Shown: one piece after another, positions 53,100 through 61,666 of the stretch | Numbering within the stretch: position 1 is the first letter of the stretch | Layout of the letters: each line of letters opens with the position of its first letter | From: Microbacterium laevaniformans | Lineage (GTDB): Bacteria; Actinomycetota; Actinomycetes; Actinomycetales; Microbacteriaceae | Reading direction: 5' to 3' | Assembly: GCF_016907555.1 (NCBI RefSeq) | Contig: NZ_JAFBCE010000001.1 | Coordinates: forward strand, 1,240,001-1,304,000 | Length of the DNA: 64,000 bases | The notes under the pieces: model-generated | Seen by the model: the letters and a program-made list of their open reading frames with translations, nothing else | What the model was told of the DNA's origin: nothing | Databases searched by the model: none | Program-made: the position numbers and the translations under genes

Positions 53100-54238
53100 G
53101 AGCGTCCTCGCTGTGTGCCGTGGGGGCCTTGGTGTCCCCGGCTGTCCCGGGGTGGCAGGTGGTCTCGCGGTCCGCCGGAGCGCGGGATGCCGCTGCGCCG
53201 CTCGGCGCGGTTGGCGAACTCGGCGGCTTCGTCTCGTTCTCGCCGTGCGGCGAGACGCTGCTCGTCGTACACGCTGTACGCGTCGACGATCCGGCCGACG
53301 AGGCTGTGGCGCACTACGTCTTCGCTGGTCAGCATCGCGAAGTGGATGTCGTCGATGTCCTTCAGCACGCGCGTCACGAGCCGCAGCCCCGAGGCTCCCT
53401 GCGGCAGGTCGACCTGGGTGATGTCACCGGTCACGACCATGTGGGTGCCGAAGCCCAGACGCGTGAGGAACATCTTCATCTGCTCCGGCGTCGTGTTCTG
53501 GGCCTCGTCGAGGACGACGAACGAGTTGTTGAGCGTCCGCCCGCGCATGTACGCCAGCGGGGCGACCTCGATCGTGCCCGACGCCATGAGCTTGGGGACG
53601 ATCTCGGGGTCCATCATCTCGTTCAGCGCGTCGTAGAGCGGGCGCAGGTACGGGTCGATCTTGTCGGTCAGGGTGCCGGGCAGAAAGCCCAGCCGCTCCC
53701 CCGCCTCCACCGCCGGTCGGGTCAGAATGATGCGGTCGACTTCCTTGCGCTGCAGGGCCTGAACGGCTTTCGCCATCGCGAGGTAGGTCTTTCCGGTTCC
53801 GGCGGGACCGATGCCGAAGACGATCGTGTTCTCGTCGATCGCGTCGACGTAGCGCTTCTGACCGAGTGTCTTCGGGCGGATCGTGCGTCCACGCGAACTC
53901 AGGATCGCCTCGCCCAGTACGTCGGACGGGCGTTCGCCGGTGTCGGCCCGGAGGATGCGATTCGAGGTCTGCACGTCGGAGGGCTCCAGGCCCTGACCCG
54001 CGCGCGCCATCGCGATCAGCTCGTCGACGAGTGCGCGGGCCCGCGCAACGGACGCGGCGGCGCCGGTGAGAGTGATCTCGTTGCCGCGCACGTGCACCTG
54101 CACGTCGGGGTGTTCGCGCTCCACGACGCGCAGCAGTCGGTCCTGCGGTCCGAGCAACTGGACCATCGCCACTCCGTCCGCGAGAATCCGGTCGACCGCG
54201 TGCTCGGTCGCGTTCGCGTCGTCGGCGGAATCAGCCAC
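53096..54238 (-). CDS. PhoH-like ATPase
   Basis: A 380-residue protein: an N-terminal KH-like part (~1-90), then a PhoH P-loop domain with Walker A FGIGPAGTGKTYLAMAKAV and Walker B NNSFVVLDEAQNTTPEQMKM, and a charged Pro/Arg tail. It is thought to act in RNA metabolism, and its pairing with ybeY is widely conserved. The GTG at 54238 overlaps the HIT gene stop by 8 nt and has GAGGGGAG upstream. Confidence 0.93.
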   Translation of the reverse strand: MADSADDANATEHAVDRILADGVAMVQLLGPQDRLLRVVEREHPDVQVHVRGNEITLTGAAASVARARALVDELIAMARAGQGLEPSDVQTSNRILRADTGERPSDVLGEAILSSRGRTIRPKTLGQKRYVDAIDENTIVFGIGPAGTGKTYLAMAKAVQALQRKEVDRIILTRPAVEAGERLGFLPGTLTDKIDPYLRPLYDALNEMMDPEIVPKLMASGTIEVAPLAYMRGRTLNNSFVVLDEAQNTTPEQMKMFLTRLGFGTHMVVTGDITQVDLPQGASGLRLVTRVLKDIDDIHFAMLTSEDVVRHSLVGRIVDAYSVYDEQRLAARRERDEAAEFANRAERRSGIPRSGGPRDHLPPRDSRGHQGPHGTQRGRS

Positions 54239-54578
54239 CGAGGCTCCCCTCGTCCAGTCCCCCGGCCAGCACATGCGCGTGGACGTGGAAGACCGTCTGA
54301 CCGGCGCCCGGCCCCGTGTTGAACACGAGGCGGAAGTCGCCGTCGGCGTGTTCGGCGGCGAGTGTGTTCGCCAGCCCCACCATCTCGCTCATGAGAGCCG
54401 GGTCGGATGCCGCGAGCTCGACGACGTCGCGGTAGGCGGCGCTCTTGGGGATCACCAGCAGGTGCACCGGTGCCTGTGGTGCGATGTCGCGGATCGCGAA
54501 CACGTTCTCGGTCTCGGCGAGGATCTCGGCCGGGATCTCGCCCTCCAGGATGCGCGTGAAGATGGACGGTTCGCTCAT
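54231..54578 (-). CDS. HIT-family nucleotide hydrolase
   Basis: A 115-residue histidine-triad protein (Hint-like) that hydrolyses AMP-linked substrates. The triad is in GQTVFHVHAHVLAGG. The ATG at 54578 is preferred because TACACT (54585-54590) lies 6 nt upstream. A GTG at 54605 that would overlap the rsmE stop is the alternative and would make it operonic. Confidence 0.92.
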   Translation of the reverse strand: MSEPSIFTRILEGEIPAEILAETENVFAIRDIAPQAPVHLLVIPKSAAYRDVVELAASDPALMSEMVGLANTLAAEHADGDFRLVFNTGPGAGQTVFHVHAHVLAGGLDEGSLGG

Positions 54579-54584
54579 ACTCCG

Positions 54585-54590
54585 AGTGTA
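54585..54590 (-). promoter_or_regulatory. Internal -10 hexamer for the HIT gene
   Basis: TACACT on the minus strand, 6 nt before the ATG at 54578. It would give the phoH-ybeY-corC-era genes a promoter separate from hrcA-dnaJ-rsmE. Confidence 0.5.
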
Positions 54591-54601
54591 GTCAGCGCCC
54601 G

Positions 54602-55354
54602 TCACCAGCGGCCGAGGCGGGCGTTGACGACGGCGAGGGCAGCCGGCCCGGCCGTCGAGGTGCGAAGCACCGTGTCGCCGAGGCGGACGGCGGTGGCTCC
54701 GGCATCGGCCAGGGCGTCGAGTTCGTCGGGAGCGATGCCGCCCTCGGGGCCGACGACGAGCACGATCTCCGCGCTATCGGTCAGCGACAGGGTGCTGAGG
54801 GGCACGGACGCCGTCGGCTCCAGGACCAGCACGCGGGCGTGTGCGGCACGTGCGGCGAGGCCGGCGACGGACACCGGCGTCGACACACGCGGAACCCAGG
54901 AGCGGTGCGCCTGCTTCGCGGCCTCGCGGACGATGCTCTGCCAACGCGCGACGCCTTTGACGGCCTTGTCGCCGCCCCAGCGCGACACGCTGCGCGCCCC
55001 CTGCCACGGCACGATTTCGTCCACGCCGAGTTCGGTCGCCGCCTGCACGGCGAGCTCGTCGCGGTCGCCCTTCGCGAGCGCCTGGGCGAGAAGGAGACGT
55101 GGGGTCGGCGCCTCGGTGACGGTACGGCCGGTCACCGTCACTGCGACGCGCTTGGGGGCGGATGCCGCGACGACGCCCGTGAGCCAGACGCCCGCACCAT
55201 CGCCGACGGTGACCTCCTCACCGACCCGGACGCGGCGGACGACCGCCGCATGATGGGCCTCGGCGCCGGTGATGATGATCTCGTCGCCCAGAGCCGCATC
55301 GGCGACGGCGGACCCGTCGGTCGGCGGTTCGTCGACGAGGAAGTGCAGTGCCAT
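54602..55354 (-). CDS. rsmE: 16S rRNA m3U1498 methyltransferase
   Basis: A 250-residue SPOUT methyltransferase. A PUA-like N-terminus (IITGAEAHHAAVVRRVRVGEEV) is followed by LLLAQALAKGDRDELAVQAATELGVDEIVPW and the knot with VLVVGPEGGIAPDELDAL and RLGDTVLRTSTAGPAALAVV. The ATG at 55354 starts 1 nt after the dnaJ stop. Confidence 0.95.
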   Translation of the reverse strand: MALHFLVDEPPTDGSAVADAALGDEIIITGAEAHHAAVVRRVRVGEEVTVGDGAGVWLTGVVAASAPKRVAVTVTGRTVTEAPTPRLLLAQALAKGDRDELAVQAATELGVDEIVPWQGARSVSRWGGDKAVKGVARWQSIVREAAKQAHRSWVPRVSTPVSVAGLAARAAHARVLVLEPTASVPLSTLSLTDSAEIVLVVGPEGGIAPDELDALADAGATAVRLGDTVLRTSTAGPAALAVVNARLGRW

Positions 55355-55355
55355 C

Positions 55356-56465
55356 TCAGCCGCGGAACCGGTCGCGCAGTTTCGAGAACATGCCCTGGTG
55401 GAACTGCGCCAGGCGGGGCGCCGGGGCCTTGGTCTTCTTGGCGAAGTCCTCGATGAGAGCGCGCTCCTTGGCGTCGAGCTTCGTCGGGGTGACGACCTGC
55501 ACACCGACCCGGAGGTCGCCGCGCGCTCCGCCGCGCAGGGGCGTGATGCCGCGGCCCTTGATCGTCAGGACGTCGCCGGACTGCACGCCGGATCGCACCT
55601 CGAGGTCGACCTCGCCGTCGAGCGAGGAGATCGTCGTGTGGGTGCCGAGGATCGCGTCGGGCATCGAGACCTCGAGGGTGGCGAGCAGGTCGTCGCCCTC
55701 ACGGCTGAAGACCTCGTGGGTGGCGACGGTGACCTCCAGGTAGAGGTCGCCGTTCGGACCGCCCGCCGGGCCGACCTCGCCCGAGCCGGGCAGCTGGAGG
55801 CGCAGGCCCGTCTCCACGCCGCCGGGGATGTCGACCGACACCGTCCGCCGTGCGCGCACGCGGCCCTGTCCCTGGCACGTTGCGCAGGGGTACGGGATGG
55901 TCGTGCCGTAGCCCTGGCACGTGGTGCAGGGCTGCGAGGTCATGACGTTGCCGAGAAGACTGCGCACGGTGCGCTGCACCTGACCCGAACCGTGGCAGAT
56001 GTCGCACGTCGCCGGCTGGGTGCCCGGCTGGCAGCACGATCCCTCGCAGGTTTCGCACAGCACCGCGGTGTCGACGTCGATGTCACGGTGGGTGCCGAAG
56101 ACGACATCGCCGAGATCCAGCGTCACCCGCACCAGCGCATCCTGGCCGCGCTCACGCCGCGATCGCGGTCGGCCGGCGCGTGCTCCCCCGCCGCCGAAGA
56201 ACGTTTCGAAGATGTCGCCGAATCCGCCGAAGCCTGCGCCGTCTCCGCCGAAGGGCGAGCTGTCGCCGCCCATGTCGTAGCGCTGGCGCTGCTCCGGGTC
56301 GCTGAGGACGTCGTACGCGTGGGTCACGAGCTTGAAGCGCTCGGACGCGTCCGCTCCCGGGTTGACATCGGGGTGCAGTTCGCGCGCGAGACGCCGATAC
56401 GCCTTCTTGATCTCGTCGGGGCTCGCATCGCGGGATACGCCCAGGACTTCGTAGTGGTCGGCCAC
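55356..56465 (-). CDS. dnaJ: Chaperone DnaJ (DnaJ2 type)
   Basis: A 369-residue Hsp40. The J domain has the HPD motif ([13 protein letters not shown]) at ~residue 31, followed by a Gly/Phe-rich linker. The zinc domain has four CxxCxGxG-like repeats ([32 protein letters not shown]), then the substrate-binding C-terminus. It follows hrcA by 52 nt, so it is under CIRCE control. dnaK-grpE is not in the window. Confidence 0.95.
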   Translation of the reverse strand: MADHYEVLGVSRDASPDEIKKAYRRLARELHPDVNPGADASERFKLVTHAYDVLSDPEQRQRYDMGGDSSPFGGDGAGFGGFGDIFETFFGGGGARAGRPRSRRERGQDALVRVTLDLGDVVFGTHRDIDVDTAVLCETCEGSCCQPGTQPATCDICHGSGQVQRTVRSLLGNVMTSQPCTTCQGYGTTIPYPCATCQGQGRVRARRTVSVDIPGGVETGLRLQLPGSGEVGPAGGPNGDLYLEVTVATHEVFSREGDDLLATLEVSMPDAILGTHTTISSLDGEVDLEVRSGVQSGDVLTIKGRGITPLRGGARGDLRVGVQVVTPTKLDAKERALIEDFAKKTKAPAPRLAQFHQGMFSKLRDRFRG

Positions 56466-56517
56466 AATCGCCTTTCCTGCCCTTGCGGGCGCGGGTCGGT
56501 GTTCGGGAGCGGATCGC

Positions 56518-57555
56518 TCAGCGGGACGTGTCGTCCTCGTCGAGCAGTCGGCTCAGATAGTGCGCGACGGCGCGGACCGCCGCGAGGTTGGTGGGGTAGT
56601 CCATTCGGGTGGGGCCGAGAAGGCCGACGCGGGCGCGGGTGCCCGTTGCGTCGTACTCGCTCGTGAGGACGGAGGCCTCTGTCAGTCCGAAAGGCTCGTT
56701 CTCCCGACCGATGCTCGCGGCGAGACCGTGCTCGTCGGCGACCATCTCGCCCATCAGACGCAGCAGGGTGACCTGCTCCTCGATGGCCTCCAGCAGCGGG
56801 TAGATGCTGCCGCGGAAGTCGCCCTCGCGCCGAGCGAGCGTCGCACTGCCGGCCATCACGAGCCGGTCCTGACGGAAGTCATCCAGTTCCTCGCCGACGA
56901 TGCGCGCGACGGTGCGCAACGCGGCGTCGATGCGGGTGCCGTCAGGGGCCGATGCCGAGAGTTCGACGATCGCGGCCGCGGCCTCCGCGACGGGCTTGCC
57001 CGTGACCAGCCGCGAGATCGCGATCTTGACCTGCTGGGCGGCATCCTCGGAGAGTTCCTCGGCCAGGAAGGCCACGCGCTGCGACACGCGTCCGGTGTCG
57101 GTGACGACGATGACCACCACGCGCGCTCCGCCCAGGTGCACGAACTCGACGTGTGTGACGTTCGCGCGGGCGAAAGACGGGTACTGCACGATGGCGACCT
57201 GGCCGGTGAGCTGCGTGAGGGCCCGGACCGTGCGCATCAGGAGCTCGTCGAGGTCGCCCGGGTCGGTGAGGAACGACGAGATCGCCGAGCGCTGCGCCGT
57301 GGACAGCGGCCGCAGGTCGGCGAGATGGTCGACGAAAACGCGGTAGCCCTTATCGGTGGGCACACGTCCGGAGGATGTGTGCGGCGCGGCGATGAGCTCC
57401 TCGTCCTCCAGGAGCGCCATGTCGTTGCGGATGGTCGCGGCGGACACGCCGAACTGGTGACGTTCGACGATCGCCTTGCTGCCGACGGGCTCATGGGTGT
57501 CGACGTAGTCCTGCACGATCGCGCGGAGGACCTGCAGGCCGCGTTCCGAGACCAT
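56518..57555 (-). CDS. hrcA: Heat-shock repressor HrcA
   Basis: A 345-residue repressor of class I heat-shock genes, folded with help from GroEL. A winged-helix N-terminus ([20 protein letters not shown] and [17 protein letters not shown]) is followed by the HrcA dimer domain. The ATG at 57555 has AAGGAGGAG 3-4 nt upstream. Its own CIRCE operator lies 13 bp upstream, so it represses itself and dnaJ. Confidence 0.96.
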   Translation of the reverse strand: MVSERGLQVLRAIVQDYVDTHEPVGSKAIVERHQFGVSAATIRNDMALLEDEELIAAPHTSSGRVPTDKGYRVFVDHLADLRPLSTAQRSAISSFLTDPGDLDELLMRTVRALTQLTGQVAIVQYPSFARANVTHVEFVHLGGARVVVIVVTDTGRVSQRVAFLAEELSEDAAQQVKIAISRLVTGKPVAEAAAAIVELSASAPDGTRIDAALRTVARIVGEELDDFRQDRLVMAGSATLARREGDFRGSIYPLLEAIEEQVTLLRLMGEMVADEHGLAASIGRENEPFGLTEASVLTSEYDATGTRARVGLLGPTRMDYPTNLAAVRAVAHYLSRLLDEDDTSR

Positions 57556-57567
57556 CGCTCCTCCTTG

Positions 57568-57594
57568 TTGGCACTCAGGGTCGTCGAGTGCCAA
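57568..57594. promoter_or_regulatory. CIRCE operator
   Basis: TTGGCACTC-n9-GAGTGCCAA, a perfect inverted repeat differing from the standard CIRCE by one symmetric A-to-G change per arm. A TAATAT -10 for hrcA (minus strand, 57594-57599) abuts it, so bound HrcA covers the transcription start. Confidence 0.95.
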
Positions 57595-57613
57595 TATTAC
57601 CGCGATCGCGCGG

Positions 57614-58831
57614 TCAGACGGTGAGGGCGCGCACCACGGCATCCGCCAGCAGGCGGCCGCGGCGGGTGAGGACGACGCGGCCGCGCACGGCGGAGGACCC
57701 GTCGATGAGCCCGTCGGCGATGAGTGCCGCGATCGCGTGACGACCCTCTCCGGTCAGCTCGGACACCGCGATGCCCTCGGCGATCCGCGACCGCAGGAGC
57801 ACGTCCTCGAGTCGCCGCGCAGCGGCATCGGGGCGCTCCCGCGCCGCCGCAGGCGACGTGCCGGCGGCGAGGCGCTGCGCATACGCCGCGGGGTGTTTGA
57901 CGTTCCACCACCGCAGGCCGTCGACGTGGCTGTGCGCGCCGGGGCCATAGCCCCACCAGTCGGTGCCGCGCCAGTACGCGAGGTTGTGGCGGGAGCGGTG
58001 ACGGGGCGCCGTCGCCCAGTTCGACACCTCGTACCAGCCGAACCCGCTCGATGCGAACGCCTCGTCGGCCAGCTCGTACATGTCGGCCTGGAGGTCGTCA
58101 TCCGGCGCGGCGACCTCTCCGCGGCGGATCTGGCGCTCGAGCTTCGTGCCCTCTTCGATGATGAGCGCGTACGCGGAGATGTGGTCGGGTGCGAGCGCCA
58201 CGGCCGCCTCGACCGAACGACGCCAGTCGTCCAACGACTCCCCCGGCGCGCCGTAGATCAGATCGACGCTCACATCGAGGCCGGCCGAGCGTCCGGCGTC
58301 GACGGCCGTCTGCACGCCGGCCGGATCGTGGGTGCGCTCGAGTGCGGCGAGCACGTGGGGCACGGCCGACTGCATGCCGATCGACAGCCGGGTCACGCCG
58401 GCCTCTGCCAGCTCGTGTGCCATTGCGACGGTCACCGTGTCGGGGTTGGCCTCGACGGTGACCTCGGCGTCGGCGGCCAGCGCGAAGGCGGAGCGGATGC
58501 CGTCGAGCATCCGGGCCAGATCTCCCGCGGGAAGCAGAGTGGGCGTGCCGCCGCCGAAGAAGACGGTGGATGCCGCGCGGAGGGGCCCCCGCGCCGACAG
58601 CACGCCCTGTGAGAGCGCGATCTCGCGGAGCACCTCGTCGGCGTACGCGTCCTGGCGCGCGCCCCGGAGCTCCGTGGCGGTGTAGGTGTTGAAGTCGCAG
58701 TAGCCGCAGCGCACCCGGCAGAAGGGCACGTGCAGGTAGACGCCGAAGTCGCGGGCGGGGTCGATCGAGATGTCGGGCGGCAGCGCGCCGTCGAGCGGAG
58801 CGGGATCGCCGAGGAGAAGGGCGGAGCCCAT
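57614..58831 (-). CDS. hemW: Radical SAM heme chaperone HemW
   Basis: A 405-residue radical SAM protein related to HemN; HemW binds and delivers heme and is often misnamed coproporphyrinogen III oxidase. The cluster motif CRVRCGYC (CxxxCxxC) lies near residue 37, with VFFGGGTPTLLP and VEANPDTV following. The HemW-type C-terminal domain is present. The ATG at 58831 shares one base with the DUF1990 stop (TGATG). It commonly sits before hrcA in Gram-positives. Confidence 0.93.
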   Translation of the reverse strand: MGSALLLGDPAPLDGALPPDISIDPARDFGVYLHVPFCRVRCGYCDFNTYTATELRGARQDAYADEVLREIALSQGVLSARGPLRAASTVFFGGGTPTLLPAGDLARMLDGIRSAFALAADAEVTVEANPDTVTVAMAHELAEAGVTRLSIGMQSAVPHVLAALERTHDPAGVQTAVDAGRSAGLDVSVDLIYGAPGESLDDWRRSVEAAVALAPDHISAYALIIEEGTKLERQIRRGEVAAPDDDLQADMYELADEAFASSGFGWYEVSNWATAPRHRSRHNLAYWRGTDWWGYGPGAHSHVDGLRWWNVKHPAAYAQRLAAGTSPAAARERPDAAARRLEDVLLRSRIAEGIAVSELTGEGRHAIAALIADGLIDGSSAVRGRVVLTRRGRLLADAVVRALTV

Positions 58832-59481
58832 CAGGCGGGCGTCGTATACAGCGGGGAGATGGCCCGCAGGTACCCGCGGAACAGCTCGCGACGGCGACGC
58901 TTCACCAGTGCCGGAACGACGCGGTAAAGCGTGGCGACGGGACGGTCGAAGGCGCGCACCGTGAACCGTACTTCGTCGTTGTCGGCCCAGCTGATGACGA
59001 AGGATTCCTCGCCGCTGACCACCGAGTCCCCGACGGTGCCGAGAGCGAAGCCGACGCGTCGCGGCTCCTCGATCGCGTAGATGACCCGCAGCTCGCCGTC
59101 CGCGTTCATGCCCTTGACGTGTCCGCGCACCCGCACCGTCGTTCCCGCAGCCACGTACGGGGTCCCGTCGGCGTCGAAGCGCTGGTCGGCGTCCAGGCGA
59201 CTCGCGACCATCGGATTGCCGTCGACGTCGTAGCCCACGCCCGTGTACATCGGTCCGGCAGCCGGGCGCACGTCCGAGATCGTGAGGCCCGCTCCGCGCA
59301 GCGCCGTCCACGACAGCAGCGCGTCGGCCGATGACTCGAAGCGGGCCTGGCCGCTGCCGAGCAGCCAGGAATCCTCCGCCGGAACGCTGCTCTCGGGCGG
59401 ATAGCTCATGAGGTCGTGCGCCTGCGTGGCGCCGACGGCGGCGTAGTCGACCGTGTCGTCCTGAAAGCTTCCGCGACGCAT
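58831..59481 (-). CDS. DUF1990 family protein
   Basis: A 216-residue protein of the DUF1990 family (YAAVGATQAHDLMSYPP at the start; FALGTVGDSVVSGEESFVI and DEVRFTVRAFDRPVATLYR later). A related domain in plants and bacteria resembles a lipid-binding cup, but no activity is established. The start at 59481 is set by a -10 hexamer. Confidence 0.88.
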   Translation of the reverse strand: MRRGSFQDDTVDYAAVGATQAHDLMSYPPESSVPAEDSWLLGSGQARFESSADALLSWTALRGAGLTISDVRPAAGPMYTGVGYDVDGNPMVASRLDADQRFDADGTPYVAAGTTVRVRGHVKGMNADGELRVIYAIEEPRRVGFALGTVGDSVVSGEESFVISWADNDEVRFTVRAFDRPVATLYRVVPALVKRRRRELFRGYLRAISPLYTTPA

Positions 59482-59488
59482 GATGTCC

Positions 59489-59494
59489 AGCCTA
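59489..59494 (-). promoter_or_regulatory. -10 hexamer for DUF1990-hemW
   Basis: TAGGCT on the minus strand, 7 nt before the ATG at 59481 and only 16 bp after the lepA stop. Confidence 0.55.
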
Positions 59495-59509
59495 ACCGGG
59501 GCGTCCGGC

Positions 59510-61360
<1,851 letters not shown>

Positions 61361-61375
61361 GTCCCGAGCAGTCTA

Positions 61376-61666
61376 CCGGCGTCTGCGGCGGCGCCCCCGC
61401 GCCGCTGCGCGCGGGACTGTAGCGTCCCCTTCGCGCGACGCGCCAGGGCCGCGCAGGATGAGAAAGAGTTAACCGCCCCTTCTCTTGCCGCCGCGATCCG
61501 CGCCACGGAAGCTCGATCTCACGTTCGATGGGACCGGATGTCGTGCGGCGTTCACTTCGGTGAAACCTTTTCGTCTCACAGCCACCTCATCATCGGCACT
61601 CAATCACCGAAGAGGACCGCCGTGTATGCGGCTGTCCGCTGTTGCATGCGAAACCAGGGAGAACAC
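61376..61666. other. Intergenic region between lepA and the secreted nuclease
   Basis: I see no gene here. A small hairpin with a UUCG tetraloop (TTCAC-TTCG-GTGAA, 61551-61564) is followed by AACCTTTTC and may be part of the nuclease promoter region or its leader. No convincing -35/-10 pair was found. Confidence 0.5.

Noticed and set aside
61550..61580. Pho-box-like GTTCAC element before the secreted nuclease
   Set aside because: Only one unit resembles the consensus; the expected 11-nt direct repeat is not present, and the sequence is better explained by a UUCG hairpin.
61376..61666. Expected rpsT (ribosomal protein S20) gene divergent from lepA
   Set aside because: No frame encodes an S20-like Lys/Arg-rich protein; the gene must be elsewhere.
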